Positions 36,064 through 45,178 of a DNA stretch of 64,000 bases are shown piece after piece. The notes beneath the pieces were generated by a model that was not told the origin of the DNA, did no database searches, and saw only the letters and a program-made list of their open reading frames with translations. Made by a program: the position numbers and the translations under genes. Numbering within the stretch: position 1 is the first letter of the stretch; the number at the start of each line of letters is the position of its first letter. Source of the DNA: Rhodophyticola porphyridii (lineage in GTDB: Bacteria > Pseudomonadota > Alphaproteobacteria > Rhodobacterales > Rhodobacteraceae); assembly GCF_003688285.1 (NCBI RefSeq), contig NZ_RCNT01000001.1, forward strand, positions 558,001-622,000, in the 5' to 3' direction.

Positions 36064-36924
36064 ATGCCCACTTTTACCGCGTTGACCACCTTGCCGGGCA
36101 AGGCTGCCGCCGATGCACTGGGCGCGGCGTTGGAGACGCTTGAGCCGATCGGCGTTGGTGTTTTCGAGATGGAGGATGGATCGGGGCTCTGGGAAGTCGG
36201 CGCCTATTTCGAGACGCGGCCCGATGCGGTGGCGCTGGCGCTTCTGGCCGCCGCGCATGGGGCACGCGATTTCGCTGTGTCCGAACTGCCCGAAACCGAT
36301 TGGGTGGCCGAGGTGCGGCGTGAATTGCACCCGGTCGTCGCGGGGCGGTTTTTTGTCTATGGCAGCCATGACGCGGCCAAGCTGCCCGACGATGCCGTGG
36401 GCCTTCTGATCGAGGCGGCTATGGCGTTCGGCACGGGCCATCACGGCACCACGCAGGGCTGCCTTGAGGCGTTGGATGCCCTGATCGATGAGGGTTTCGT
36501 GGCGAACAACACCGCCGATATTGGCTGCGGCACAGCCGTTCTGGCGCTGGCGGCTGCCAAGACATGGGCGTCACCGGTTTTGGCCAGCGACATCGATGAG
36601 GTTGCTGTTGATGTGGCGCGCGCCAACGCCGCGGCTAATGGCCTTGCCGATCGCGTCATCTGTGTGGAGGCGGCGGGGTTCGACCATCCCGATCTGGCCG
36701 CAAAATCTCCTTTTGACCTCATTTTCGCCAATATCCTGAAGGGTCCGCTGATCGACCTTGCCCCGGACATGGCCCGGCATTCGGCCCGCGGCGGGCGCCT
36801 GATCCTGTCCGGCCTCCTTGTGGATCAGGCCGATGAGGTGATCGCGGCGTATGAAGACGCCGGATTCGCGCTGATCCGCCGTGTCGAGCTTGGTGACTGG
36901 GCGACCTTGACGCTAGGTCACTGA
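36064..36924 (+). CDS. prmA: Ribosomal protein L11 methyltransferase
   Basis: Trimethylates Lys and the N-terminal amine of L11. It has 286 residues. An N-terminal substrate-recognition domain (about residues 1-75) is followed by the catalytic domain with AFGTGHHGTTQGCLEAL, DIGCGTAVLALAAAK as motif I, and FDLIFANILKGPLIDLAP containing the N-I-L-x-x-P-L active-site motif. AGGA lies eight bases before the ATG at 36064. All landmarks of PrmA are intact. Confidence 0.95.
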   Translation: MPTFTALTTLPGKAAADALGAALETLEPIGVGVFEMEDGSGLWEVGAYFETRPDAVALALLAAAHGARDFAVSELPETDWVAEVRRELHPVVAGRFFVYGSHDAAKLPDDAVGLLIEAAMAFGTGHHGTTQGCLEALDALIDEGFVANNTADIGCGTAVLALAAAKTWASPVLASDIDEVAVDVARANAAANGLADRVICVEAAGFDHPDLAAKSPFDLIFANILKGPLIDLAPDMARHSARGGRLILSGLLVDQADEVIAAYEDAGFALIRRVELGDWATLTLGH

Positions 36925-36998
36925 AAAATGTGGCGATATGTCACAAATTCTGCTAATTTGAGCGAGGGTGGGGGCAACACGGTTCACGGGTTGCCGAT

Positions 36999-37358
36999 AT
37001 GGATCATCAAATTCGCCTTTTTAACAATCGGGTTAGCCGGATTGAACAGGCTTATGCGACGCGAATCCCGAATGCATATGCGATTACCTCCGATGGGCTT
37101 GTGGTGCCGCGCTCCCGCCGTCGGCTGCGCTTTCGCTTCCCGCTTCGGGCGCTGATTTACGGTTTCGCCTGCGCCGTTCTCCTGAAGGGGTTCCTGATCT
37201 ATCACCTGGGGCAGGAAAGCTACAGCGCCCGCATCGACACGCTGCTTGCCGGCTCCACCTATGATCAGTTCGCAGCTCGGGTGTTGATGCCCGATCCGGC
37301 TTCCCTCTGGCTGGCGGAAAAATATGCCTTGGCGGTGAACTTCATCCGTCAGCCCTGA
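36999..37358 (+). CDS. Single-pass membrane protein of unknown function
   Basis: A 119-residue protein. A basic N-terminal half (RSRRRLRFRFPLRAL near residues 39-53) precedes one membrane helix (about 52-70, YGFACAVLLKGFLIYHLG), which implies a cytosolic N-terminus. The C-terminal 45 residues have no motif. The ribosome binding site is weak (GGGGGC). I recognise no function; the strong terminator behind it supports a real transcription unit. Confidence 0.6.
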   Translation: MDHQIRLFNNRVSRIEQAYATRIPNAYAITSDGLVVPRSRRRLRFRFPLRALIYGFACAVLLKGFLIYHLGQESYSARIDTLLAGSTYDQFAARVLMPDPASLWLAEKYALAVNFIRQP

Positions 37359-37387
37359 GATCACCGACAGCGGGTGACACGGATGGA

Positions 37388-37420
37388 AAAGGCCGCGCCG
37401 ATCCCTCGGGCGCGGCCTTT
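37388..37420. terminator. Bidirectional terminator between convergent genes
   Basis: A 12-bp stem AAAGGCCGCGCC / GGCGCGGCCTTT with an 8-9 base loop. The AAA and TTT flanks make it usable from both strands, serving the membrane-protein gene on the plus strand and the DUF1127 gene on the minus strand. Confidence 0.8.
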
Positions 37421-37442
37421 GCCGTTGTCTGTGACTGGCCGT

Positions 37443-37646
37443 TTAGCGGCGGAACGTGCCTGCTGCGATGTCGTCGATGTCACCGCGGACAAGGCCCAGA
37501 TCGTCCAGTTCGCGATCGCTGAGCCGGGAGAGGCTGGTACGGGTCACACGGGCGTCGTTCCATGCGGTGATCTTTGCCACAAGACCGGCAATAAAGGTGA
37601 TAGCGCTGAAACCAGCGCCAAGGGGGCGGTTTGCAATGAATGCCAT
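37443..37646 (-). CDS. DUF1127 (YjiS-like) small protein
   Basis: A 67-residue member of DUF1127. The C-terminal motif WNDARVTRTSLSRLSDRELDDLGLVRGDI is diagnostic: an Arg-rich helix with L-S-D-x-x-L-x-D-L-G. In Rhodobacter and Agrobacterium such small proteins bind RNA and affect sRNA turnover or phosphate metabolism, so a similar role is possible. AAAGGA lies seven bases before the ATG at 37646. A perfect inverted repeat lies about 100 bases upstream of the start. Confidence 0.85.
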   Translation of the reverse strand: MAFIANRPLGAGFSAITFIAGLVAKITAWNDARVTRTSLSRLSDRELDDLGLVRGDIDDIAAGTFRR

Positions 37647-37743
37647 CTGAGTCGTCCTTTCCGATCTCGTAAGATGTTCTCTACGAGCGTCCTGCTCTGA
37701 ACCGCACCTAGGCTCCCTCCAACGGCCTCGCAAGCATCTTTTT

Positions 37744-37762
37744 TTGCATGGGTCGCATGCAA
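37744..37762. promoter_or_regulatory. Perfect inverted repeat, candidate operator
   Basis: TTGCATG-GGTCG-CATGCAA is a 7-bp perfect dyad with a 5-base spacer, preceded by a T-tract. It lies about 100 bases upstream of the DUF1127 start. The spacing suits a dimeric helix-turn-helix regulator. I do not recognise the cognate factor. Confidence 0.4.
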
Positions 37763-37926
37763 TCACAGCATGGCTGGATTCCAGGTTAAAGCCCTACAAA
37801 TTATGGCAAAATTGCGATTTCACGGAGTCGTTTTTGATGCCTGCGGTGGCGCTTTTCGACCACCCGTTTACCCCGGCTTCGAAAACCGACATCGCGGGGA
37901 TGGTTTTCGACCTCGCGCTGGCCAAT

Positions 37927-37941
37927 GTTCGCGTTTCGTGC
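37927..37941 (+). promoter_or_regulatory. LexA-box-like site upstream of ruvC
   Basis: GTTC-N7-GTGC differs by one base from the alphaproteobacterial LexA box GTTC-N7-GTTC. It lies 41 bases before the ruvC start. ruvCAB is a frequent SOS target, so the position is meaningful. Confidence 0.35.
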
Positions 37942-37982
37942 TAGTGATGCGCAAAAGACGCAGAAACAGGCGGTAACGGGCG

Positions 37983-38489
37983 GTGATACGGGTAATCGGA
38001 ATTGATCCGGGGCTTCGATGTCTTGGATGGGGCGTGATCGGGGTCGATGGCGCGCGACTCAGTCACATCGCAAACGGGCAATGCGTCAGTTCCGGTGACG
38101 ATCTGGCGGTCCGGCTCCTTTCCCTGCACCAGCAGCTCACCGCGGTTCTCACGGCGCATCGGCCCACTCATGCGGCGGTGGAGCAGACTTTCGTGAACCG
38201 CGACGGGGCGGGAACCCTCAAACTGGGTCAGGCCCGTGGCATCGCGATGCTGGTGCCCGCGCAGTTCGGACTGCCGGTTGCCGAATACGCCCCGAATGCC
38301 GTGAAGAAGGCGGTCGTCGGCGTGGGCCACGCCGACAAGCGTCAGATCGGGCATATGGTGCGGATGCAATTGCCCGGCGCCGTGCCCGCCGGCGAGGATG
38401 CGGCCGATGCTCTGGCCATCGCCATCTGCCACGCTTTTCACGCGCAGACCGCCGGTCGTCTGGCCCGCGCGATCAAGGCCGCGTCATGA
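37983..38489 (+). CDS. ruvC: Holliday junction endonuclease RuvC
   Basis: Resolves Holliday junctions by symmetrical nicking. It has 168 residues. [13 protein letters not shown] holds the first catalytic Asp, [23 protein letters not shown] the Glu, and [15 protein letters not shown] the C-terminal Asp pair. The start is a GTG at 37983. The stop overlaps ruvA (ATGA). All four acidic residues of the RNase-H-like site are present. Confidence 0.96.
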   Translation: MIRVIGIDPGLRCLGWGVIGVDGARLSHIANGQCVSSGDDLAVRLLSLHQQLTAVLTAHRPTHAAVEQTFVNRDGAGTLKLGQARGIAMLVPAQFGLPVAEYAPNAVKKAVVGVGHADKRQIGHMVRMQLPGAVPAGEDAADALAIAICHAFHAQTAGRLARAIKAAS

Positions 38490-39154
38490 TCGGGAAGCTG
38501 ACAGGCCGGGTCGACCACCGTGCGGGCGATCACGTGCTGCTGGATGTGAATGGGGTGGGGTATACCGTTCATTGCTCCGAGCGGACGTTGGCCGCGCTTC
38601 CGCCGGCCGGCCAGATGGCGGTACTTTATACCGAATTGCTGGTGCGGGAGGACCTGCTGCAACTGTTCGGCTTTCTCACGCTTTACGAGCGCGAATGGCA
38701 CCGTCTGCTGATTTCGGTTCAGGGGATCGGCGCCAAGGCCTCGATGGCCATCCTCGGCACGCTTGGGGCCGAAGGCATTGCCCGGGCCATTGCAATTGGG
38801 GACTGGGCCGCCGTCAAGGCCGCCCCGGGTGTCGGGCCCAAGATCGCGCAGCGCGTGGTCAACGAACTGAAGGACAAGGCACCTGCCGTCATGGCGCTTG
38901 GCGGGACCGTTCATCAAGCGCTTGGCGATGCGCCCGTGGAGGTGATCGACACGACCACACCCGCAGATGCGCCGCGCGCGCCCGTCCACAGCACCGCGTC
39001 CGCGCAGGCGGAGGCCCTGTCGGCATTGCAGAACCTGGGCTACGCGCCATCCGAAGCCGCCAGTGCCGTGGCGACCGCTGCGGGCGACGCGGGCGAGACC
39101 GATACACCCGCCCTGATCCGCGCGGCCCTGCGGCTTCTGGCCCCGAGGGAATGA
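38486..39154 (+). CDS. ruvA: Holliday junction helicase subunit RuvA
   Basis: Tetrameric junction-binding subunit that loads RuvB. It has 222 residues. The OB-fold N-terminus is [26 protein letters not shown]. Two helix-hairpin-helix motifs follow ([20 protein letters not shown] and [19 protein letters not shown]). A flexible linker leads to the RuvB-binding C-terminal domain ([17 protein letters not shown]). It overlaps ruvC by four bases. Confidence 0.96.
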   Translation: MIGKLTGRVDHRAGDHVLLDVNGVGYTVHCSERTLAALPPAGQMAVLYTELLVREDLLQLFGFLTLYEREWHRLLISVQGIGAKASMAILGTLGAEGIARAIAIGDWAAVKAAPGVGPKIAQRVVNELKDKAPAVMALGGTVHQALGDAPVEVIDTTTPADAPRAPVHSTASAQAEALSALQNLGYAPSEAASAVATAAGDAGETDTPALIRAALRLLAPRE

Positions 39155-39208
39155 GCGGCGATGGGCAAGGCCGCCTCTGGCGGAATATCCGCGCCTCAGC
39201 CATAACCG

Positions 39209-40249
39209 ATGCAGATGTCTGAACCCGATCCGACCCTCCGCCCCGACCGCCAACCCGGCGAGGACAGCCCCGACCGGGCGCTGCGCCCAAAGATATTGGC
39301 CGAATTCATCGGGCAGCAGGAGGCGCGCGCCAACCTTGCAGTCTTCATCGAAAGCGCGAAGCGCCGGGGGGACGCGATGGACCATGTCCTCTTTCACGGG
39401 CCGCCCGGGCTGGGCAAAACCACGCTGGCACAGATCATGGCGCGCGAACTGGGTGTGAATTTCCGCATGACATCCGGCCCGGTTCTGGCGCGCGCCGGGG
39501 ATCTGGCCGCGATCCTGACAAATCTGGAACCGCGTGACGTGCTGTTCATCGACGAGATCCACCGGCTGAACCCTGCGGTGGAGGAGGTGTTGTATCCCGC
39601 GCTTGAGGATTTCGAGCTGGATCTGGTGATCGGCGAGGGCCCTGCCGCACGGACCGTGCGGATCGAGTTGCAGCCCTTCACGCTGGTGGGGGCGACCACG
39701 CGGCTTGGCCTGTTGACGACACCGCTGCGCGACCGGTTCGGCATTCCCACCCGGCTGCAATTCTACACCGTGGCTGAGTTGCACGAGATCGTCACCCGGG
39801 GCGCGCGCATGCTGGCGATTTCCACCGAAGCTGACGGGGCGCTTGAAATCGCCCGCCGGGCGCGGGGCACACCCCGGATCGCGGGGCGGCTTCTGCGGCG
39901 GGTCGTCGATTTTGCGTTGGTCGAAGGGGATGGCACGCTGACGCGGAGCATCGCCGACAGCGCGCTGACCCGGCTGGGGGTCGATCATCTCGGTCTGGAC
40001 GGGGCCGACCGGCGGTACTTGCGGTTGATGGCGGAGAATTACGCAGGCGGACCCGTGGGGGTCGAAACGCTGTCTGCCGCCCTGTCGGAAAGCCGCGACG
40101 CGATCGAGGAGGTGATCGAGCCGTTCCTGCTGCAACAGGGGCTGATTGCCCGGACCCCGCGCGGGCGCATGCTGGCGCATAAAGGCTGGGCGCATCTGGG
40201 GCTTGAGGCCCCGAGACGCCCGGATCAGACCGATTTGTTCGAGGGATAG
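39209..40249 (+). CDS. ruvB: Holliday junction ATP-dependent helicase RuvB
   Basis: AAA+ motor for branch migration, 346 residues. [17 protein letters not shown] is Walker [11 protein letters not shown] Walker [20 protein letters not shown] sensor 1 with the arginine finger, and [13 protein letters not shown] sensor 2. The C-terminal winged helix ends with [11 protein letters not shown]-like sequence. Starts at 39209 and 39215 are both possible, and neither has a strong binding site. It completes the ruvCAB operon, 54 bases after ruvA. Confidence 0.96.
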   Translation: MQMSEPDPTLRPDRQPGEDSPDRALRPKILAEFIGQQEARANLAVFIESAKRRGDAMDHVLFHGPPGLGKTTLAQIMARELGVNFRMTSGPVLARAGDLAAILTNLEPRDVLFIDEIHRLNPAVEEVLYPALEDFELDLVIGEGPAARTVRIELQPFTLVGATTRLGLLTTPLRDRFGIPTRLQFYTVAELHEIVTRGARMLAISTEADGALEIARRARGTPRIAGRLLRRVVDFALVEGDGTLTRSIADSALTRLGVDHLGLDGADRRYLRLMAENYAGGPVGVETLSAALSESRDAIEEVIEPFLLQQGLIARTPRGRMLAHKGWAHLGLEAPRRPDQTDLFEG

Positions 40250-40294
40250 TTCGGATGCATTCGGCGTCGATATCGCGAAAGCAGGGAGACGGAC

Positions 40295-40945
40295 ATGTCC
40301 GGGGATCCTAGCGCGCCGACCGCCGAAGCGGTCAGGGCGCTTTTCACCCGATCCGACGGGCAATATCTTTTCGCGCGGTGGGGCCGACCTATTGCGCCCG
40401 TGGTTTTCGGTGTGGATGACGCGACGGTGGCGGTGTTCAAGGGCGCGATTGAGGCGATCGTGACGCTGGCAAATCATCGGATGGCCGAAACTGACCCGGA
40501 GCTGGGCGCCAACCTCATGGTGTTCTTTCTCCGTGAGTGGAGTGAACTGACGGCGACCCCCAATCTGGACCGTCTGATCCCCGATCTGGCCCCGCTGGTC
40601 GCGCGGCTTGAGGAGGCCGATGCGAACCAGTACCGCAGTTTTCGCTTCGATGAGGGCGGGGCGATCAAGGCCGCCTTCGTTTTCATCCGGATGGACGACG
40701 CGATGCGGGAGGCCGCGGCCGAAACCATTGCCTTGTCGCAGATGGTGCAGACCATCGTTTTGTGGTCGGATACGGCCTTCGTCGGAACGTCGCCTCTTGC
40801 GATCCTCCGCCGGGGCGGCCCGGCATTGCTCAAACCCGAGATCGCCGGGGTGATCCGCGCGAGCTATGACCCGGTGATGCCACAGATGTCTACCGATCCC
40901 ACTCACGCCCTGCGCCTTGCCGCGCGTATCGGAGCCGCCCAATGA
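40295..40945 (+). CDS. Conserved protein of unknown function between ruvB and ybgC
   Basis: A 216-residue soluble protein, mainly helical, without signal peptide. The sequence has no Cys. Segments such as FARWGRPIAPVVFGVDD and YRSFRFDEGGAIKAAFVFIRMDD look like strands around a helical core. AGGGAGA precedes the ATG. Its stop overlaps the ybgC start (ATGA), so it is translated with the Tol cluster gene. I do not recognise the family. Confidence 0.7.
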   Translation: MSGDPSAPTAEAVRALFTRSDGQYLFARWGRPIAPVVFGVDDATVAVFKGAIEAIVTLANHRMAETDPELGANLMVFFLREWSELTATPNLDRLIPDLAPLVARLEEADANQYRSFRFDEGGAIKAAFVFIRMDDAMREAAAETIALSQMVQTIVLWSDTAFVGTSPLAILRRGGPALLKPEIAGVIRASYDPVMPQMSTDPTHALRLAARIGAAQ

Positions 40946-41355
40946 TCCATCGCTGGCCTATCCGGGTCTATTACGAAGACACCGATCTTGCGGGTTTGGT
41001 CTATTACGCCAATTATCTGAAATTCATCGAACGGGCCCGGTCCGAAATGGTGCGCGAGGCGGGGATCGACCAGGCGGAGATGAAGCGTGCGCGCGGCATC
41101 GTTTTCGCCGTGCGCCGGGTCGAGGCGGATTACCTTGCCGCCGCGCATTACGACGATGAACTGGTGGTCGAAACCACGCTCGACAGTCTGAGCGGCGCCC
41201 GGTTCGACATGCCGCAGACCGTGCGTCGCGGCGATCAACCGATCTTTCAGGCCAAGGTCAGTGTGGTCTGCATCGGACCTGCGGGACGGGCGACGCGTCT
41301 CCCGGCGGATATTCGCCAAAAGCTTGAAACAATTTCGATGCTCACGCGGGGGTGA
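40942..41355 (+). CDS. ybgC: Tol-Pal associated acyl-CoA thioesterase YbgC
   Basis: A hotdog-fold thioesterase of 137 residues. YYEDTDLAGLVYYANYLKFIERARSE near residues 9-34 is the diagnostic signature, with the catalytic Asp in DTD. A second part, ADYLAAAHYDDELVVET, is also typical. It usually opens the tol-pal operon, as here, about 108 bases before tolQ. It may act on phospholipid intermediates at the septum. Confidence 0.94.
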   Translation: MIHRWPIRVYYEDTDLAGLVYYANYLKFIERARSEMVREAGIDQAEMKRARGIVFAVRRVEADYLAAAHYDDELVVETTLDSLSGARFDMPQTVRRGDQPIFQAKVSVVCIGPAGRATRLPADIRQKLETISMLTRG

Positions 41356-41463
41356 CGCACAATCATTGGTGTTCCCCCTTACAAGTTGTTAATGTGAGAC
41401 CTTAATGAGGCGCAATCGACAACCGCGCCCGAACCGGGCTGGGGCAAGCAGGAAGACCAGGCA

Positions 41464-42156
41464 ATGGAAACCGAGACGCTAAGCATGGCGCAGGAGGCGG
41501 ATTTTACCCTTCTGGCGCTTTTCTTTCGTGCAACCTTGACCGTCCAACTCGTGATGGTGGCCCTGATGGTGGCCTCTGTCTGGGTGTGGGCGATTACCTT
41601 TTCCAAATATGCGCTCTACCGCAAGGCGCGCAGCAACGCCGCGGCCTTTGACGCGGCATTCTGGTCGGGGGAGCCGCTGGACGAGCTTTACGACCAGGTT
41701 GCCGACCAGCCGCGCAGCGCGTCTGAACGGGTCTTCGTGGCCGGGATGACGGAATGGCGCCGCTCCCTTCGGGACGATGGTGCGCTGATCCCGGGTGTTC
41801 AGCAGCGGGTGGATCGCTCGATGGATGTGGCCATCGCTCGGGAAAATGAACGGCTGACCTCGGGGCTGAACTTTCTGGCCACAACCGGGGCGACGGCACC
41901 TTTCGTGGGCCTGTTCGGTACGGTCTGGGGCATCATGCGGTCTTTTCAGGAGATCGCCATTTCGGGCAATACCTCGCTCGCCGTGGTCGCACCGGGCATC
42001 GCGGAGGCGCTGCTGGCAACGGGGCTTGGCCTTCTGGCGGCCATCCCGGCGGTCATTTTCTACAACAAGCTTTCGTCCGATGCGGACCGGCTGATCGGCG
42101 GCTACGAAGGTTTTGCCGATGAGTTCTCCACGCTTCTTTCACGGCAGTTGGATTGA
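41464..42156 (+). CDS. tolQ: Tol-Pal system protein TolQ
   Basis: Inner-membrane proton-channel subunit, 230 residues. Three membrane helices lie near residues 18-40, 137-160 and 170-195. GLNFLATTGATAPFVGLFGTVWGIMRSF is the hallmark of the ExbB/TolQ/MotA family. AGGAAGA lies upstream of the ATG. It forms the motor with TolR that energises TolA during outer-membrane constriction. Confidence 0.96.
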   Translation: METETLSMAQEADFTLLALFFRATLTVQLVMVALMVASVWVWAITFSKYALYRKARSNAAAFDAAFWSGEPLDELYDQVADQPRSASERVFVAGMTEWRRSLRDDGALIPGVQQRVDRSMDVAIARENERLTSGLNFLATTGATAPFVGLFGTVWGIMRSFQEIAISGNTSLAVVAPGIAEALLATGLGLLAAIPAVIFYNKLSSDADRLIGGYEGFADEFSTLLSRQLD

Positions 42157-42159
42157 GCC

Positions 42160-42633
42160 ATGGGCGCGCATGTCGCAACGAAGGGATCGGGCGGGCGCAG
42201 GCGGGGCCGCCGGGGTGGCAGTTCGAAGCCGATGTCCGAAATCAACGTCACGCCCTTCGTCGACGTGATGCTGTGCCTGCTGATCATCTTCATGGTCGCG
42301 GCCCCCTTGATGACCGTTGGCGTTCCTGTCGAACTGCCCGAAACAGCAGCAGAGGCTCTGCCTGGCGATGAGGAAGAACCGCTGTCGATCACGCTGGCTG
42401 CCGATGGGCGTGTGTTGATTCAGACAACCGAGGTGCCACTTGCGGATCTGATTCCGCGCCTGCAGGCGATTGCCGCGGAACGTGACGGCAATCAGGTCTT
42501 TCTACGTGCCGACGGGTCGATCCCCTATGAACAGGTGATGCAGGTCATGGGTGCGCTCAATGCCGGAGGTTTCCGCGAGATCGGGCTTGTCACCGATGCC
42601 GGTGGCCCCGCACTCGACGGGTCGGGGGGGTGA
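42160..42633 (+). CDS. tolR: Tol-Pal system protein TolR
   Basis: A 157-residue ExbD/TolR protein. A basic N-terminus (GGRRRGRRGG) precedes the membrane helix at about residues 31-50. This begins INVTPFVDVMLCLLIIFMVAAP, which includes the conserved Asp that carries protons. The periplasmic domain follows, ending FREIGLVTDA. It starts three bases after tolQ and is followed closely by tolA. Confidence 0.95.
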   Translation: MGAHVATKGSGGRRRGRRGGSSKPMSEINVTPFVDVMLCLLIIFMVAAPLMTVGVPVELPETAAEALPGDEEEPLSITLAADGRVLIQTTEVPLADLIPRLQAIAAERDGNQVFLRADGSIPYEQVMQVMGALNAGGFREIGLVTDAGGPALDGSGG

Positions 42634-42640
42634 TGTGGCG

Positions 42641-43768
42641 ATGCGCCGGTCCCTCTACGCCTCCGCTGGCATGCATGTCGGCCTTATCGTCTGGGTGGCG
42701 ATCGGCGGTATCGTGCGGGAAAGCGACCCGGTGGAGTTTCAGGTGACCGGCGTCAGCATCATCAGCACCTCGGAATTCGATGCGATGACACGCCCGCAAA
42801 CCGCGCCCGCGGCCCCCGTGACTGATACGCCCGCCGCGCCTGAGGTGACGAGCCCGACGCCCGCCCCCCGCCCGCCGGAGGCCGAGGCGCCGGCGCCCGA
42901 GGTGGCTCAGCCCGCCGAAACCGCGGCTCCCGAGGCCGAGGCCACCCCGGATGTCGCCGATCTGCAGACGCCCCAGGCGGAAGTGACCGACGACATCGCC
43001 GCCCTGCCGAGCCCGCCGCAGGGGGACCCTACCGCCGCGCCCTCCGCCACGCCGACGCCGCAGGAGGCGCCGCGCGTGGCGCCCACGCCCGCGCCCGTGC
43101 CGGAGCCGGAGGTCGAAACAGCGCCCGACGTCGTGGAACAGCCGACAACGCCAGAGCCGTCCGAGGCCCCGGTGGAGGAGGTCACGCCAAGCGCGCCCGA
43201 GGAGGCGACGACAGAGATCGTGACCGAGGCGGAAGAGCCTTCGGCGGGCAGCATCGCGCCGCAGGCCTCCGTCCGCCCCACGGCGCGGCCCGATCGCCCG
43301 GCCCCGGTCGAAACCGCCGCCCCCGCGCCCGCCGAGACGACCCCTCCTGCGTCCGAAGAAGACCCGCTTGCCGCCGCTATCGCCGATGCGGTGGCCGAGG
43401 CGGCCAGCGCACCCGCCCCGGCGGGGCCTGCGCAACCCGCCGGCCCGCCGCTGACCGCCGGTCAGCGCGACGGCTTCCGGATCGCGGTGCAGCAATGCTG
43501 GAATGTCGGTTCGCTGTCGTCAGACGCGTTGCAGACCACGGTGGTGGTTGGCGTCGACATGGCACGTGATGGTCGCCCGGAGACAGGCTCGATCCGTCTG
43601 ATCGAGGCGACGGGCGGCACGAACTCGGGCGCCAATCAGGCGTTCGAAGCCGCGCGCCGGGCGATCATCCGCTGCGGGGCGAACGGATTTGATCTGCCGG
43701 AGGAAAGCTATGACCACTGGCGGAGCGTAGAAATGGTATTTAATCCTGAAGGAATGAGGTTGCGATGA
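42641..43768 (+). CDS. tolA: TolA-like energy transducer
   Basis: A 375-residue protein with one N-terminal membrane helix (about residues 9-26). A very long Pro/Ala/Glu/Thr-rich stretch follows (about 50-270), suited to span the periplasm, and then a C-terminal TolA/TonB-like domain ([19 protein letters not shown] to the end). Two Cys in the last domain could form a disulfide. The ATG at 42641 follows the tolR stop by seven bases. The linker is low-complexity with composition unlike neighbours. It overlaps tolB by four bases. Confidence 0.9.
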   Translation: MRRSLYASAGMHVGLIVWVAIGGIVRESDPVEFQVTGVSIISTSEFDAMTRPQTAPAAPVTDTPAAPEVTSPTPAPRPPEAEAPAPEVAQPAETAAPEAEATPDVADLQTPQAEVTDDIAALPSPPQGDPTAAPSATPTPQEAPRVAPTPAPVPEPEVETAPDVVEQPTTPEPSEAPVEEVTPSAPEEATTEIVTEAEEPSAGSIAPQASVRPTARPDRPAPVETAAPAPAETTPPASEEDPLAAAIADAVAEAASAPAPAGPAQPAGPPLTAGQRDGFRIAVQQCWNVGSLSSDALQTTVVVGVDMARDGRPETGSIRLIEATGGTNSGANQAFEAARRAIIRCGANGFDLPEESYDHWRSVEMVFNPEGMRLR

Positions 43769-45096
43769 TCCGCTTTCTGATCACCTGTCTGGCCGTAGGT
43801 CTGGCACTCGCCACATCCGCCATGGCGCAGAGCAGCCCCGGCCCGCTGCGCATCGAAATCACCGAAGGTGTGATCGAACCGCTGCCCTTCGCGGCCCCGG
43901 TGTTCATCGCCGAAAACGCCGCTGCCGCCGACGTGGCACAGGATATCACCCGTGTGATCTCCGCCGATCTGCGGGGCACCGGGCTGTTCCGGGAGATCCC
44001 GTCCAGCGCGTATATCTCCACCATCACCAGCTTCGACAGCCCGGTTCAGTATGCGGACTGGAAGGCGATCAATGCGCAGGCGCTGATCACCGGATCGGTC
44101 GAACAGACCGCCAATGGGCAACTTGTTGTGCGGTTCCGGCTGTTCGACGTGTTCGCCGACCAGCAACTGGGCGAGGGGCTGCAATTCGTGGGGTCCCCGG
44201 ACAGCTGGCGGCGGATGGCCCATAACGTTGCCGATCAGGTCTATGAACGGATCACCGGCGAGGGTGGGTATTTCGACACCCGCGTTGCCTTCATTTCCGA
44301 AACTGGCCCCAAGAACGCCCGTCTGAAGCGGCTCGCGATCATGGATTACGATGGCGCGAATGTGCAGTATTTGACCGACAGCCGGAACATCGTCTTGGCC
44401 CCGCGCTTTTCGCCCAATGGCGACCGGGTGATCTTCACCAGCTACGAAAGCGGCTTTCCGCGCGTCTACCTGCTTGATGTGGCCACGGTGCAGCGCCGCC
44501 AGCTGGAAGGGCTGCCGGATACCATGTCTTTTGCCCCGCGCTTTTCGCCGGATGGCAACAGGATCGTCTATTCCGAAGAATCGGGTGGCAACACCGACAT
44601 CTATCTCTACGATCTCAACTCCGGCCAGCGGACGCGGCTGACCGAGGCGCCGTCGATCGAGACCGCGCCCAGCTTTTCCCCCGATGGCAGCCAGATCGTG
44701 TTCGAAAGCGACCGCTCGGGCCGCCAGCAGATCTATGTGATGCCCGCCAGCGGTGGCGAGGCGCGCCGGATCAGCCAGGGCCAGGTCGGGCGCTATGGTA
44801 CGCCAGTCTGGTCCCCGCGCGGGGATCTGATCGCGTTCACCTTCCAGAACGCGGGCCGGTTTCATATCGGTGTGATGCGCACCGACGGCTCCGAGGAACG
44901 GTTGCTGACCGCCTCTTTCCTCGACGAGGGCCCGACCTGGGCCCCGAATGGCCGGGTGATCATGTTCACTCGCGAAACGGCCGGCGCGGATGGGGCGCCC
45001 GCGCTTTACTCCGTGGATATCTCGGGGCGCAACCTCCAGAGAGTGGCGACGCCGGGCATGGCCTCCGATCCGGCATGGTCACCTCTTTTGCCCTAG
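43765..45096 (+). CDS. tolB: Tol-Pal system beta-propeller protein TolB
   Basis: A 443-residue periplasmic protein. The signal peptide (residues 1-21, ending AMAQ) is followed by the N-terminal alpha/beta domain. A six-bladed beta-propeller then repeats a FSPDG / FSPNG-type motif (for example [50 protein letters not shown]). The start overlaps the tolA stop. In most relatives pal and cpoB follow directly, but here the next gene is unrelated and convergent. Confidence 0.96.
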   Translation: MIRFLITCLAVGLALATSAMAQSSPGPLRIEITEGVIEPLPFAAPVFIAENAAAADVAQDITRVISADLRGTGLFREIPSSAYISTITSFDSPVQYADWKAINAQALITGSVEQTANGQLVVRFRLFDVFADQQLGEGLQFVGSPDSWRRMAHNVADQVYERITGEGGYFDTRVAFISETGPKNARLKRLAIMDYDGANVQYLTDSRNIVLAPRFSPNGDRVIFTSYESGFPRVYLLDVATVQRRQLEGLPDTMSFAPRFSPDGNRIVYSEESGGNTDIYLYDLNSGQRTRLTEAPSIETAPSFSPDGSQIVFESDRSGRQQIYVMPASGGEARRISQGQVGRYGTPVWSPRGDLIAFTFQNAGRFHIGVMRTDGSEERLLTASFLDEGPTWAPNGRVIMFTRETAGADGAPALYSVDISGRNLQRVATPGMASDPAWSPLLP

Positions 45097-45178
45097 CCGG
45101 CATGACCTTCCGCGGCATCTTGCCCAACTTGCTCTGCGGCAGTGACGAGGGGGCATGCATTCCTGTTGAGTGGGCACC

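Larger units (their letters stand above)
37647..37982. other. Intergenic region between DUF1127 and ruvC
   Basis: 336 bases separating divergent genes, with an AT-richer core (37735-37830). It holds an inverted repeat (37744-37762) towards DUF1127 and a LexA-box-like sequence (37927-37941) towards ruvC. I see no believable coding frame. Confidence 0.5.

Noticed and set aside
38438-40942. 834-codon minus-strand frame opposite ruvA, ruvB and the next gene
   Set aside because: Antisense shadow of clearly identified genes; no domain in the translation.
41389-41405. CtrA-like TTAA...TTAA before tolQ
   Set aside because: The spacing is nine bases, not the seven required by the CtrA consensus.
42590-43495. 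Gly/Arg-rich 301-codon minus-strand frame opposite tolA
   Set aside because: Mirror of the Pro/Ala/Glu-rich tolA linker; low-complexity artefact.
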